Below are positions 44,855-55,771 of a stretch of 64,000 nt of DNA, piece after piece. This DNA comes from Tubulanus polymorphus. Lineage: Eukaryota; Nemertea; Palaeonemertea; Tubulaniformes; Tubulanidae. Each line of letters starts with the position of its first letter. Positions within the stretch are counted from its first letter, which is position 1. A program made the translations under genes and the position numbers. Location: contig NC_134025.1 in NCBI RefSeq assembly GCF_964204645.1, positions 15,158,001 to 15,222,000 of the forward strand. The letters run 5' to 3'. The notes beneath the pieces were generated by a model. The model did not search any database, was not told where the DNA came from, and saw only the letters and a list, made by a program, of their open reading frames with translations.

Positions 44855-45258
44855 AGTAATAGGGGTAATGGGCTTTCATATCAAAGGTTGAATGGTCGAG
44901 TTCATTAAAAACATATATTAAAGGTAATTAAAAACTATAATATATTTTCATAACCGTGTGTATTTCAGTTGAATAATAGAATAATTATTATTATTTGAAT
45001 ATATTTGATTATATGAATTTGTGTATTGTAAATAAATCAATTGGTCGCGGAGCGGAGCGGTAGCGAAGTGGAGCGACCAATTGATTTAATACAATATGCT
45101 TTTTAAATTATTGATATCTTAGAATAAATATTTAGTTATAATATAAAATGCACACGGTTATGAAAATATATTATAGTTGTTAATTACTTTTAATGTTTTG
45201 TTTTTTAATGAGCTCGACCGTTCGACCTTTGGTATGAAAGCCCATTACCCCTATTACT
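44855..45258. repeat. Head palindrome (404 bp), right end of inverted unit
   Basis: Outer arms AGTAATAGGGGTAATGGGCT and its complement match the head at 29706, but the inside (ACACGGTTATGAAAATATAT arms and GC-rich CAATTGGTCGCGGAGCGGAG centre) matches 17340-17733. The outer flank is ACCCGAAATGGG, unrelated to other heads. Confidence 0.9.
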
Positions 45259-45819
45259 ACCCGAAATGGGTATACTATAGTTGGTTTGCTCATACTTAAT
45301 TTCCCCAATCGCGGTTGTGTCTCTGATCTAAATAACTTATTCGGCCGATGCTAACAACGGGTCAATGGTTTTTGTTTCTCAATTACTTAATTGCGTAATT
45401 TTCATCCTGCATATTCCGTCACATATCATCGAGGGTACTGACCAGATATTTTAGATGGTAGATGCTAACCATGGGTCAATGGTATTTGTTTCTCAATTAC
45501 TTAATTACGTTCATAGATGATATATTGTATCAAGGGGTCTGGCCAACGACAAAATGCTTGATTATTATAGAGTAAATCCGAATAAAATGAGACAGATATG
45601 AAATATTATATACATTGCAAGTTTATTATTTACTCGTTCATCTAAAAAAACATTAATTTTTTTTTTCCAAAAATATTATACATATACACGGGTTATGGCT
45701 TTTATTTATACAATCCGGTAGATGACGAATGAGTCGCTACGTATAAAAATTCGTAAAAGATAGAAACTCACTACTTTAGTTAATCCTCTTTTGGTCAGAG
45801 CGGTTTTAAATTACTTTAA
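45259..45819. other. Noncoding DNA with local duplications
   Basis: GGTCAATGGT(T/A)TTTGTTTCTC occurs at about 45360 and 45474. A block around 45530-45790 is related to 46640-46850 (AACGA-AAATGCTTGATTA and GATAGAAACTCACTACTTTA). No gene is supported. Confidence 0.5.
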
Positions 45820-46121
45820 TTATACTTGGGTTATCATTATACCGTATTCAGGTGCTTTCTAACCCCGCTTGTGTCTTTTGCGCAGTACGGGCATCTGTAT
45901 TCCTGATTCGAGTGACTCGAATCGTACCAGCACGGTCTCATATTAGCCAGTTCGGATATATCTTCTGTAAAATTAATATCTTTCAATTTTTTTCTATTGT
46001 TCCAATGTTAGTTTTACGCCGCATCTAGTCGGATTTACGTCGAAAAGCTCATCGTATTTTCGGATATCTACGTAATACGGTGATCGTGACTAGATCCATA
46101 TATCTTGATAAAGTTCGAACG
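45820..46121 (-). pseudogene. Decayed duplicate of the PC4-domain gene 3' part
   Basis: About 300 bp clearly related to 47008-47320 (for example CCGCATCTAGTCGGATTTAC versus CCGCATCTAGTCGGAGTTAC, and AAAGCTCATCGT), but with indels that destroy the frame. Flanking noncoding DNA is duplicated too, so this is a segmental duplication rather than a processed copy. Confidence 0.75.
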
Positions 46122-47007
46122 TAACATTTCGGCTACTATTTTAGTGCTCCAATAACAGACATCTTGGAAATGATTTGTCCTAAAACTACCCCCTTATTTA
46201 TGGGTCTAAGTCAGACGACTAATTAGTTGATTAATTCTCATAGTCTAACAGTTTACTCAAAGTATTTGAGGATTCTATCACATATAATTAACGGTGTTTT
46301 TGATACTCGGGTCTAATATCACCCAGCATATAGGACCATCTGTTCGGTTTTTTCTAAACAATTTAATTACCTCAGTGCTATGAGCACTAAAAATGTTCGA
46401 ATTATTGCTAGTGTAATTGGTTTGAAACCTCACACATAATTTCCCATCTCGGACGTGTCTCCGATCTAAATCACTTAATTGCCTTCGTCTTCCACATATA
46501 ATTAATGGTGTTTGGATACTATCGATCCATCTGCTACTAGTCTAGGTAATTGGTTTTGCTCACACCTATTTTCCCCAATCGTGGTCATGTATTGATCTAA
46601 ATCAATTAATTGCCTTCTTTGTCGGTATATGGTATCATGGGTCTGGATAGCAACGAAATGCTAGATTAACGTATTGTTAAATCAGAATGAGTCAAAAATG
46701 AAATCTTTTATTCAATAAATGTTTTATTTAGTCCTAAAAAACATAAATATTTTTATAAATATTATAGATAAACATAGGCCATATACCTATACACGAAAAA
46801 ACCATAAATCTCATAAAAGATAGAAACTCACTACTTTAGTTAATCCTCATTGGTTAGAGCGGATCTTAATGAAGTCCTGGATTAGTTATTTCGGATACTT
46901 ATTTCTATCTGAGAGTTTAACGCAAACTAACGTATATAAATTGATGTTTTTTACACATTTTGTTAATCGGTTATGATATAAATATTATTTAATTAATATC
47001 TGTGAAA
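46122..47007. other. Noncoding DNA between PC4 copies
   Basis: No supported gene. AATTAATGGTGTTTGGATAC at about 46502 and AATTAACGGTGTTTTTGATA at about 46286 are diverged repeats. The right part (46640-46860) is related to 45530-45790. Confidence 0.4.
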
Positions 47008-47825
47008 TTATACTTGGGTGATCATTACACCGTATTCAGGCGTTTTTCTAACACCGCTGGTGTCTTTAGCGCAATAGGCGCACCTATATTCTTGATTCGA
47101 GTGACTCGAGTCATACCAACACGGTTTCATATTGGTTAGTTCGGGTATATCTTCGTTAAAATTAATGTCTTTCAACTTTTTCCATAGTTCCAATGTTAGT
47201 TTTACACCGCATCTAGTCGGAGTTACGTCGAAAAGCTCATCGTGTAGATCATATTTTCGGATATCTACGTAAATACGATGATCGTGACTAGATCTATAGA
47301 TTTTGATAAAGTTCGAACGACCAACGGTCATCACGCCTACGTAATCGATATCTTCTTTAACGCGCGCAATTTCGTGTTCGATATCGGCTTTACAATAATC
47401 TATATGTACCCACTCTTGGAGATCTAGCGAAATACCGTTCTTTGTGGGATACAGTTGTTTTCTACGCTCGCAACACTCATAAGATCGTAAATCTATACGT
47501 TTTAACCCCTGCCACGTTTTCGCACTCACGTACACAAGCGATCCTAGATAATGAGGCTCGGGGTCATTGTTCCAGGTATTCCGTTGAACTTTCGACGGAA
47601 CAGCGTTGTCATTAACGATTGAACCTATAAAACAATAAAAAATATTCTATATCAGTATACGTATGACTTAATATTTGACGGTTTCGAATACCGGAATAGT
47701 TATAAAAACTTACTAAAGTCGAGTTTGAGCGAGGGGTGTTTTCTTTTCCTAGATTGAAGAGAGGACTTTGCTCGAATCGGTGTGCTTGACATTTCTAAGG
47801 TAGTTTGTCCACTAGTCGAATCCAT
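47008..47825 (-). CDS. Two-exon protein with two PC4-like domains
   Basis: Model: exon 1 at 47714-47825 (starting MDSTSGQTTLEMSSTP), intron 47625-47713 (GTAAGT...TTATAG, 89 bp), exon 2 at 47008-47624; total 242 codons plus stop. A basic patch (QSRKRKHPSLK) suggests a nuclear signal. Domain 1 (YVSAKTWQGLKRIDLRSYEC, then PTKNGISLDLQEW) and domain 2 (FIKIYRSSHDHRIYVDIRKY, then PTRCGVKLTLELWKKL) both show the PC4/p15 pattern of strand, VDIR-Y, PT-x-x-GI-L and a final helix. PC4 proteins bind single-stranded DNA and act as transcription coactivators. A Cys-containing tail (CWYDSS, CAYC) follows. Splice joins keep the frame. The tandem domain arrangement is unusual for PC4. Confidence 0.7.
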
Positions 47826-48700
47826 CTGGGCGATACAGGTCGATGTTGACGGTTCAAAGTTTCTGAGCAGAATGATTAGTTTATGGATTTACATGACGTT
47901 TTTATTGTCAGAAAATGACTTGCCCGAACACGATTTACGGTTTCACTTGTTGTTGCGAAATATATTTCGCCCAAACTCGTTCATGATTTCACAATAGCCG
48001 TTAAAAGACGCCATCTTGGAAATATTCCCCCACTCCCCCTCCTCTCACGCACACACACACACACACACACGCACACGTTCGCGCTTACGCGCGCACGTGT
48101 ATAGAAATACGTAATATTGAGTCCGATTTAACCGAATGCTTCCGTACGGATATTAATGTAACAGAGTGAAAATATAGTTACCTATTTATTTATTTATTCT
48201 ATTTATTGCGTATTTATTGTTAATAAATGTTTTTTTAATTGTTGACATTAATTTGTTTTACATTTGTTTTTTGAATTTTTGGTTTACTTCGTTTCACCCG
48301 TACTCGGGATTCCTTGGAAAAGCGCCATCTAGGATTTACTCCTCCCCCTCCTCTCACACACACGCATAGGATGTCGTACCCAATAAATAAATTTGGATTT
48401 GGTCTCAATAAATAAAATTGGATTTAACATCATCAATAAATTGATTTGGATTTGTTGTCAATTTATTGATTTGGATTTAGCGGAAAAATTTTGAATTTTC
48501 CCGCCAAAAATTTGAAATTTGAATTTTAACCGCCACTTCCGGTCGCCATCTTGGATTACGTCACTTCCGGTAACCATCTTGGATTACGTCACTTCCGGTC
48601 GCCATCTTGGATTACGTCACTTCCGGTATGACGTCATCCCCCCTCCCCCTCCTCCCCTCACTCCACTGTGGTACCATAGTGACATACCCTAACTACTGTC
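47826..48700. repeat. Simple-repeat-rich region upstream of the PC4 gene
   Basis: Contains a CA/CG-rich microsatellite at about 48040-48090, an AATAAATAAA(A/T)TTGGATTT repeat at about 48378-48480, a 28-bp tandem repeat at 48534-48627, and C-rich tracts near 48025, 48335 and 48640. No gene is supported. Confidence 0.75.
48534..48640. repeat. 28-bp tandem repeat with CRE-, ETS- and YY1-like motifs
   Basis: CACTTCCGG starts at 48534, 48562, 48590 and 48618, exactly 28 bp apart. Each full unit holds CACTTCCGG (ETS-like), GCCATCTTGG or ACCATCTTGG (YY1-like) and ATTACGTCA (ATF/CRE half-site). The array ends in a full TGACGTCA at 48629-48636. Regulatory function is inferred from motif resemblance. 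Confidence 0.8.
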
Positions 48701-49324
48701 GATTAACTACAAAAACCTTACTACAACAAGATCGAGTCAATGACAAACATTAACTGCTAACGGTTGCAATTATGGGTCATTTTCAACTGTTTAATATATA
48801 CAATACAATAGGTGGATCCTCTTCAGGTATGGTGCTGGAAAATGTCGCAGATTCAAGCGAACATTATCAATCACGGTGACAGTTTCATATCAGTAACAGA
48901 ATCGTATTCAAGGTCAGACAAGGACAACATCTGCCTATAATTCAAAGTCCATAAAACTTCGGTCGTGTGTATACAATTTCACCATCTCAATGCTGCTGCG
49001 CCTGATCTATACATAGTTTAACTTAAATATATTATCAAGGCACACTGGAGCCATCTTGATAGGCTACAAAATTAGATTTATTACATACAAAATGCCTGAC
49101 CCATCTTATGATTTTCCCACCATTTTGGATGAACAACAACAACAAAAAAGTCTCAGCCAATCACTGAGCTTGAATTCTCACCCTCGCATGCCTGTGAAGG
49201 AAAGTAATCCCAGAAGGTGGCAGCACCATACGGGAAACAATTTAAGACAAAATTACTTAATTTACAAAATTAAAACAATGAAATACAATTGGTAACACTT
49301 GTTTCTGGTGGCTGTCTGTGACTT

Positions 49325-50002
49325 ATGTTTTCTTTATATAAGCGTGAACGTCGAAGGGGTAAGACAGAAGCCCAGAAAAAACTTCGAGTCCTTTCGAAAA
49401 TGATAATTTTGGACAAAAGCAAGTGTTCAAAATTGCCTGTTGAAGTTTGGTGCCGTGATAAAGGTGGACTTTACAAATTCAAGCCAGAATTCATGGATAT
49501 GGTAAAATCAATTGATACCGAAATCATGAATTGTGTAAATGTAACCGAATTGCAAAAACATAAAAAAAGAATTATCAGGGTAAGTAAACAATGTTTTAAA
49601 ATATTTTTTATTGCCCTTAAAACAAAAAATACACATCAAAATAAATTAAATGTTCATATTTTTCAGCTTACAACAGACAAAATTCTGCCAAACAAGGATC
49701 TTGAAGCAGTTTTTGTCGGACTTGTCACACAAAGTGTTGGATCAGAGGTGGCAGATGAACTGAGACTGAACATAGTTTCTGTTTGGACGGACTTTTTGCG
49801 TAAATACACTCATGCGCGCATAAATGGAATCATAAAGGGAATATACGTGAAAAAAGTAGAAAAATCTGGTAAACGCCTGAAAGGAGGATCAAGCTTAAGA
49901 GAAACGCTTTATAATCTTGGAAAGACAAGAAACCCTAAACATTCTAAATCAACTCCTTCAACTTCTAAAAAACAATCTGTTCGTAAAGGAAATAAACGGT
50001 GA
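49325..50002 (+). CDS. Spliced basic protein of unknown function, convergent with the transposase-like gene
   Basis: Model: ATG at 49325, exon to 49579, intron 49580-49666 (GTAAGT...TTTCAG, 87 bp), last exon 49667-50002; 196 aa. Strongly basic, with KRERRRGKTEAQKKLRVLSK at the start, a helical middle (KDLEAVFVGLVTQSVGSEVA, DELRLNIVSVWTDFLRKYTH) and a Lys/Ser-rich tail. No domain recognised. An acceptor-like TATATAAG at 49335-49342 and an upstream frame (49092-49295, starting MPDPSYDFPT) mean a further 5' exon is possible. It converges with the gene at 50231-53401, about 230 bp away; the two may belong together as one transposon, but no terminal repeats were found. Confidence 0.6.
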   Translation: MFSLYKRERRRGKTEAQKKLRVLSKMIILDKSKCSKLPVEVWCRDKGGLYKFKPEFMDMVKSIDTEIMNCVNVTELQKHKKRIIRVSKQCFKIFFIALKTKNTHQNKLNVHIFQLTTDKILPNKDLEAVFVGLVTQSVGSEVADELRLNIVSVWTDFLRKYTHARINGIIKGIYVKKVEKSGKRLKGGSSLRETLYNLGKTRNPKHSKSTPSTSKKQSVRKGNKR

Positions 50003-50230
50003 CATGGTTATTAATTGAATAATAATACGATTCTTCATTTGATGTATATAAAGGTAACTAAGAAATTGGACAATACATGAACGTATATGTTTATATATAA
50101 TTTATTTTTAGTTTGTTAATTATTTTTTTATCATGAGTGGAACGTCCTGGGTATAAAGCGGTGTATCTCTGTAATAATTTCTCTTCTTTTTCTTCTGATG
50201 GCCATGGACCTCTCTTTTTAACATAACAGT

Positions 50231-53200
50231 TCACCTTGCCTGTGGATAGTTCAATGACGTTAGTTTTCCACCCACGCAGTGTTTAAACTGCGAGAAGAGA
50301 GTTTCTACTGCACTGCCATTCACTGTGAGTGGGGTAATACAATATCCAGGAAATTCAGTGAGATAGTCTTTACAAAATCCAATGAACCCAAACACCATAA
50401 CACGAAGTAGATCATATGTCTGAAAATATAAATAGTGTCTCCATTTCTTATAGATGCTCATTTAAAAAGATAGCCATAGGTGCTATTTCGTTGATATGTT
50501 ATCTTAGTTTACCTGCCAACTAATAAATTTCTTTTGGGATGGAGAAATCATCTGGAATTCGTCAGCAACTGAAAATAAGATAGGAACCCAAATTTGAATT
50601 AGTTAATTTCTCTATGAATTATTTCGTCTGGCAAATTTATTTTAGACACATGCAAAATAATTTGTTATATCGGTGTATTCACTCACATTCATGGTGTAGA
50701 TATTCACACCAGTCCCTGACGTATTTATATCCTTCTGAGATGTTCAATATGATTGGGCTTTCCATGTCATGAATCTGGCTATTTCTTGTCATGTCATTTG
50801 GTTTTCTACTTTTCAGAAGTCCTTCTTCAAAAAGTTGGCTGCAAGCCACCAGGAAACTTCGGGTTGCCATAACATGTTCTGATTCCAATGGGATAGGAGA
50901 ATTGTCGGGATTCGCGTAACTGTAGAGTTCGACAAGCACTTGCGGTTGCTATAAATAAATACAGTTCGTGAAGACTAGGTTCTGACAGTTATCTCTTAAT
51001 TAAGTTTGAATTAATGTTTTTTATACCTGCATGATTTTTGCTGGTTTAACATTTAGCTTAGTCCAGGAATCTCGTTCTATATAAGATTTGATCAATCCTG
51101 GTACCATCCGAATATGATTATCATCTCTTCTTTGAGTTTCACGATTCCACATACTTTTTATTTCATCCCATCCGAATTCAACTCCATTCATGAAGTTTTT
51201 CGTTCCACCTGTTTGACTTGCCCACAACTGATTAATTTGATTTTTAAGCTGTAAAAAGAAACATATCAATAAAGATGAGATCCTTCAATTATACTGTAAA
51301 ATACCATATTTCAACTTGGATAGAAGTGTTAGCTTACTTGATGTGATGGACAGATGACAAAGTAAATTTTCTTTTCTGGTTCGTGGGGGTTCATCATCCA
51401 AGGTTCAACTTTATGCCGATCTTCCTGGGCATCCATTAGACCAAAGGCACCGTGCGGATAACCACTGAGTGTTTTTATCATCGATAGGTTGATGCTGGCT
51501 CCATCAGTCACCACCACCCTTGTCTGCAAAGAAATTTGAAAATTAAAGATATCTGAAGATGCTAATCAATGGGTTTCATCAAAAATTATGAATTTTTGGT
51601 TTCATTTGCAATCAACTTAAAAACTTACCATGAATCCATACTCATAAAAGATTCTAAAGACATCATACAGACAAGCTGTCGTAAAAGCTGCATCCATTGT
51701 TGTGTGACAATTAAAATAAGGTCCAATAATATCGAAATCACTGCTTAAGTCCCTCCACAAAAACTGCAACTCATATCCAGCCGTCTCTGGTGTACATTCT
51801 CCGGATAATTCTTTGAAAATATCTTTCAAAGAAGACATTTCTGTGGCGTCCATAGCGAGCCCGTTGAGTTGTTTATTTTTACTATTCCACGCTACTTTAC
51901 CGATAACTTTTACTTCATCGAGTATCAAAACTCCAGTTGAGGTTGGTGATTTTTTGCCTTTCGATGTACACTCATTTTTCCACAAATTATAACGGTTTAA
52001 TGTGTCTTCTATATAATCATAATATGACTCCGTTCCAGGAGTCTGCAACAGTGCAGTAGAATAGTGCTGCAGTGAACTTCGCGAGGGCAGTTTGAAAATT
52101 CCCCACTCTTGAATCGCTTCGTAGGCTGCAGGGCTTCGACAGTATATTGACAGAGCAATTCGATAGGTGACCATACTCCAACGGTTTCCTTTCTGTCCAG
52201 TTTCTAATTTGAAAAATTAAAATATTTTGTAAATTTTGTCTGGATTTCACTTTTCAATTTGAAATTTGGATCAACAAATATATTGAGTTAAAAGAAGTCC
52301 AATTTTCATCTAGAATTGTGGGCTAAAGTATCCAATATTGAGAAGTATATTGAAAATATCTAGTGGTTCAGAATTATATGAATTTTTTCATGAATTCAAA
52401 ATGATAGAAATTCACTTACCATTGCGGTGCTGATCGGCTTCCCAGGTAGTTTTTATTGCTTGCAATGTGTCTTTTTCTAATTCTGCTTCCGCTAAGACAG
52501 CTTCGATATCACCAGGCTTGACGTGAGAACAAAAATCTTCCAATTCCTTAATTTGCGTCTGTTCAAGTTCGATGGTATAGTCATTTTGAATTTTCTGTGA
52601 GGTGTTAATTAATCGACGCTTTACATTTCTAGCACTTGAACTCTTTCTCTCGATTCTCCGCTTTTTGCTTCGTGGTGTCAAATTAGTCATAGGATAGTTA
52701 GAATTTTTTTCTGAACGTCTTGCTTTAGTTTGCGGAGTAACCAATTGTTCACGCTTGTTCGTCTTTCGAAGATTGCGATAAGCATTTGAACGTTCCGGAC
52801 ATCGAGACGTTGCTGATAATCTTGCTTCTCGTTCTTCTACCGTGGCATTGAATCGAAGTTTGAACCATTTTTTGCACTTTTTTGATATAAATGATGGCGG
52901 AATCTTTCTCTCGATAACGAACGACGGAATATACTTGATTGACGAACAAACGCTGTCTGGATATTCCGGTCTGGATATTCCTGTGCAGAATACATATTCA
53001 CTAGACATCCGACCAAGCATATCGTCGATTACATTCCAATCTATTCCCGTGTCCGATAGATATGATGTTTCGAATAATAATTCATCGCATAAGTAGTGTT
53101 TCAGAACACCAGATGTGAATATTAATATCTTCGACACGGTCGCTGGTCCTCCCGTCGTGAATCCCACATCACATATTCCTCGAGTAATCTCGAGAAAAAT

Positions 53201-53401
53201 ATCTCCAGAGCAACTTAAAAATCGTATTTGTAATAACGCAAATAGATCGTGAATATAGTTAACTATTTCTGACAATTCCGATGGACCAGCATTAAGAGCA
53301 ATTTTGCTACTACCCGTTTGAGTAGTTTTATGGTCAGTTTCTTTAGAAAGTAATACTGGAACATAAATAACGGCGGGTTGCGCTGGAAAAAATGTAGTCA
53401 T
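50231..53401 (-). CDS. Seven-exon transposase-like protein (P-element/THAP9-like pattern), apparently intact
   Basis: Exons: 52420-53401, 51629-52203, 51338-51523, 51027-51248, 50687-50948, 50513-50568, 50231-50419. All introns are GT-AG and all phases fit, giving 823 codons plus stop. The N terminus is a long region with basic patches (PRSKKRRIERKSSSARNVKR). Then come SIYCRSPAAYEAIQEWGIFK, a probable RNase-H-fold core with LILDEVKVIGKVAW (acidic residues D and E), VVVTDGASINLSMIKTLSGY (second acidic position) and FVICPSHQLKNQINQLW, and a late segment TVNGSAVETLFSQFKHCVGG. This order resembles P-element/THAP9-type transposases and a family common in cnidarian and mollusc genomes (from memory). 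No THAP domain is seen. Confidence 0.65.
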
Positions 53402-53917
53402 CTTTTCAGCTTTACTTGTTGCAATTGAAAGACATTATATGAATGCGGCTTTATATATGTTTTGAGTTGATCAGTTTGATGGTTTCTAGGGGTATGAACA
53501 CTGATATTAGTCACGGTAATTAAAAAAAGCAACTGCTATGTTTTAACCCGTGCACACAGTGATGCATGGCAACTGGTAAAACCATGAACAACTATCTTTT
53601 TCGTAGTCATACAAATTTACTTGAAAATCCATATAGATGTAATAAGTTCATTTTTTTATTCAAAGGTACTTATGAGTGGTTATGGCTTAAAACTCCCATT
53701 CATATTGCTTTTCTATATTACGGGTTGTCTAAGTCGTTATTCGAAAAACATCAAATGAAAAAAAAACCCGTGTAATTTACCTATCTGAGAAAAACTTGTA
53801 AAACTCATTTGTTCTCGTCGGTTTAGCAATTTTAAAGGATTCGAGGTAGAGAATCGTATATATTTTCACTATCTCTATAAAATACCAAATCAAAAGAAGT
53901 TGTTTAGCCTAGTTGTT
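53369..53917. repeat. Tandem duplication of the transposase-like gene's 5' end, unit 1
   Basis: 549-bp unit covering the first 11 or so codons and the upstream region of the gene at 50231-53401. The second unit follows at 53918-54466 with almost no differences (AAAAAAAGC versus AAAAAGAGC; one extra A in an A-run near 54306). The short plus-strand frames inside both units (53566-53775, 54115-54351) look like chance ORFs. Confidence 0.9.
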
Positions 53918-54466
53918 AACGGCGGGTTGCGCTGGAAAAAATGTAGTCATCTTTTCAGCTTTACTTGTTGCAATTGAAAGACATTATATGAATGCGGCTT
54001 TATATATGTTTTGAGTTGATCAGTTTGATGGTTTCTAGGGGTATGAACACTGATATTAGTCACGGTAATTAAAAAGAGCAACTGCTATGTTTTAACCCGT
54101 GCACACAGTGATGCATGGCAACTGGTAAAACCATGAACAACTATCTTTTTCGTAGTCATACAAATTTACTTGAAAATCCATATAGATGTAATAAGTTCAT
54201 TTTTTTATTCAAAGGTACTTATGAGTGGTTATGGCTTAAAACTCCCATTCATATTGCTTTTCTATATTACGGGTTGTCTAAGTCGTTATTCGAAAAACAT
54301 CAAATGAAAAAAAAAACCCGTGTAATTTACCTATCTGAGAAAAACTTGTAAAACTCATTTGTTCTCGTCGGTTTAGCAATTTTAAAGGATTCGAGGTAGA
54401 GAATCGTATATATTTTCACTATCTCTATAAAATACCAAATCAAAAGAAGTTGTTTAGCCTAGTTGT
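53918..54466. repeat. Tandem duplication, unit 2
   Basis: Second copy of 53369-53917. It includes a detached copy of the gene's first codons (ATG complement near 53950), so the promoter-proximal DNA is present twice. Confidence 0.9.
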
Positions 54467-55334
54467 TAAGTCTTTATTCGTTCCACTAATGGGTGAAATA
54501 ATGGATAAATACCACAGTAACTGAATATAAGGTCATTTTTAGGAATTAGGCTTTATACGTTTTCCGATTCGAAGTTTTTCATTGGGAATTTTTCGAATAT
54601 ATACCGTGTGCAATTATGTAATTTCTCTAACTTTTTGTTATGCATTAGTAGACCATAGAGAAAACTCATAATTATACGCAAATATAATTGCATCAATCGA
54701 GATATTTCATAAAGATTCTTTGCTCCAGATACAACAAACTTGGCTTCAACCATTTAACTTAGATATTCTGACCATTTAAGATATCACTTGATAGAAGTCA
54801 CACAGATTTTCCAGGTACTATAAGCTCTACAAGCAAAATTGCTCATAGTGAGTTTACTATAGTTTTCAAAGTATCATTTGTTTATATAAACATACGCTGT
54901 TTAAATGTCTGGGTCAGCAAACACAAATAGTAACACACTCGTGTACAGACAGACCACATGTGGTTAGGGACAGGACTGTTGTTGTGCTATGCTAATGACT
55001 TACTTATATGCCAATATCCGATTGTGGTGCCATCTGGTTACTACAGGAGTACCCAGTAAAATGCTTGTGAGGCTATGAAAATCCATGAAAAAGAAGGGAG
55101 ATCTTTCGCCATCTAGTGAGAAAGTGTGCTGCTTCTCATAGTTAAGCAGCTATGATCTATATAGGAGAGATTCCACTGAGTCAAACGATACCAAAATTGT
55201 ATTTTTAAGTTGAATAGTAAATCTGTCACAGAATCTCAAACAAAGGGAAAATAACCCATTTTACGAGTTGTACATTTTTAGTCTTTATGAATTTTTGGTA
55301 ATATTGATAGTTTGTGGTTGTTCTGATTCCATTT
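54467..55334. other. Noncoding DNA, nothing recognised
   Basis: No supported gene, repeat or RNA. A minus-strand frame at 54553-54753 has no domain. Confidence 0.4.
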
Positions 55335-55579
55335 ATTATACATATTTTTTTACTAAATTGATTTTAGAAGTTCAATGATTTATATATGTATTATTTCAAT
55401 CACACTTTACTAACACTTTTAATGTTTAAAAATCTGACTCATACAAATATAAATATTGAAATAATGTTGTAAATATATCTATATATCTATTCTATAAGAG
55501 CTTACACTTTTATATTGAATAATCTATCAATTTAAATGCTATTCATATATATTTTATTCATGCATATGAATATTTTAAG
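55335..55579 (-). mobile_element. Solo end of the virus-like element (upstream region)
   Basis: Contains AAATTGATTTTAGAAGTTCA as upstream of polB in copies 1 and 2, then TTATTTCAATCACACTTTAC and related text as beside the heads at 21723 and 24469, leading into GAATATTTTAAG and a head. No genes remain, so this is a solo terminus or a fully deleted insertion. Confidence 0.8.
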
Positions 55580-55771
55580 AGTAATAGGGGTTTAGTTGTT
55601 CTAGGTTAAAGGTTGAATGGTTGAGAAATTTTCCAAATGTGAAATAATAATAATTTCTACTTGAATTAGGAGTGTGCGCGACTAATTCAAGTAGAAATTA
55701 TTGTTATTTCACATTTGGAAAATTTCTCGACCGTTCGACCTTTGATCTAGAACAACTTAACCCCTATTACT
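55580..55771. repeat. Head palindrome (192 bp) with a third type of centre
   Basis: Outer arms AGTAATAGGGGTTTAGTTGT and its complement. The inner stem (AATTTTCCAAATGTGAAATA arms around a loop with GTGTGCGCGAC) is unrelated to the other two centre types. The right flank GCCAAGGATATG is not element DNA. Confidence 0.85.

Noticed and set aside
1-45258. Classical Polinton/Maverick assignment
   Set aside because: No retroviral-type integrase, packaging ATPase or adenain protease was found in the element's genes. The only integrase (15223-16825) belongs to the Gypsy fragment.
53566-54351. Duplicated ORF starting MATGKTMNNYLF
   Set aside because: Lies in the noncoding upstream region of the transposase-like gene; the two copies have different C-termini because of an A-run indel, and no homology is recognised.
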